A stretch of DNA of 21,959 nucleotides from Botryllus schlosseri (taxonomy: Eukaryota; Chordata; Ascidiacea; Stolidobranchia; Styelidae), in contig ATSW01125953.1 of NCBI GenBank assembly GCA_000444245.1, forward strand, positions 1 to 21,959. Direction: 5' to 3'. The notes below the pieces were generated by a model. The model was not told the DNA's origin. It did not search any database and was given only the letters and a program-made list of their open reading frames with translations. Below are positions 21,935-21,959 of the stretch, in pieces. The stretch's first letter is position 1. Every line of letters starts with the position of its first letter. Both the position numbers and the translations under genes were made by a program.

Positions 21935-21959
21935 CAGTGGTGGCCCTACGAACGGGGGG
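21935..21959. mobile_element. Possible left terminus of a further hAT-like element at the window edge
   Basis: The last bases start CAGTGGTGGCCCTACG and run into a G-tract. Invertebrate hAT ends often begin CAGTGGYG followed by a G-rich run. The window stops here, so the element cannot be followed. This is low-confidence pattern matching. Confidence 0.25.

Larger units (their letters stand above)
19329..21959 (+). other. Start of DNAH2 intron 31 or scaffold tail (at least 2631 bp)
   Basis: After donor gtatgt at 19329 no exon is found. Contents are the GATTAC array (19811-19958), the GTTTAAAC element (20727-21303), a 22-bp tandem pair (21450-21493) and a small palindrome (21603-21619). All three ambiguous bases in the window (19865, 20084, 20184) lie here. 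Between features the sequence looks unique. It exceeds every complete intron in the window, so either the intron is unusually long or the assembly ends or is misjoined here. Confidence 0.7.

Noticed and set aside
1-21959. tRNA, rRNA, CRISPR arrays, retroviral or LTR elements
   Set aside because: Looked for conserved words and structures and saw none. The repeats present are short and of DNA-transposon type.

Overview
The window is a piece of an animal nuclear genome. It holds one large spliced gene on the + strand and no second gene that I can support. The gene encodes an axonemal dynein heavy chain, best matched to DNAH2, the beta heavy chain of inner-arm dynein f/I1. Thirty-one exons can be placed between positions 1 and 19328. 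All have GT..AG borders, and their phases fit without a break, giving 1549 codons (4647 nt) with no internal stop or frameshift. The gene is cut at both sides. By recalled comparison with vertebrate DNAH2, roughly the first 480 residues lie to the left. Most of AAA2, AAA3-AAA6, the stalk, the microtubule-binding domain and the C-terminus lie to the right.

Layout: exons 1-14 (1-9759) encode the N-terminal tail that docks the chain in its dynein complex. Exons 15-25 (9821-16032) encode the linker that bends during the power stroke. Exons 26-30 (16457-18753) encode AAA1, the main ATPase site, with Walker A, Walker B and sensor-I motifs all present. Exon 31 (19203-19328) enters AAA2. From 19329 to 21959 I find no exon. 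The next conserved AAA2 block is missing, so a long intron or a scaffold end must follow.

Most introns are AT-rich and 150-1400 bp long; four are only 56-67 bp. Much of the longer intron sequence comes from non-autonomous DNA transposons that look like hAT elements. One is 564 bp, has CAGGGTTGTAA ends, is packed with GACTCGAGTC, and is flanked by an 8-bp duplication. An internal fragment of a relative lies in intron 15. Another is 854 bp with CAGGGGCGG ends. A third is about 577 bp with GGTTGCATTTAAAAC ends. A further low-copy family carrying ACTTGAGTA motifs recurs in at least six introns. The last 2.6 kb is the most repeat-rich part and also holds all three ambiguous bases.

Organism: a metazoan with motile cilia or flagella, probably a marine invertebrate, judging from small introns and many small hAT-like elements. 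A few TAGGCCTA-type words would suit an echinoderm or hemichordate, but that is only a weak impression. I found no rRNA, tRNA, CRISPR or prokaryote-style operon, and no convincing undescribed system. The main items for follow-up are the intronic transposon families.
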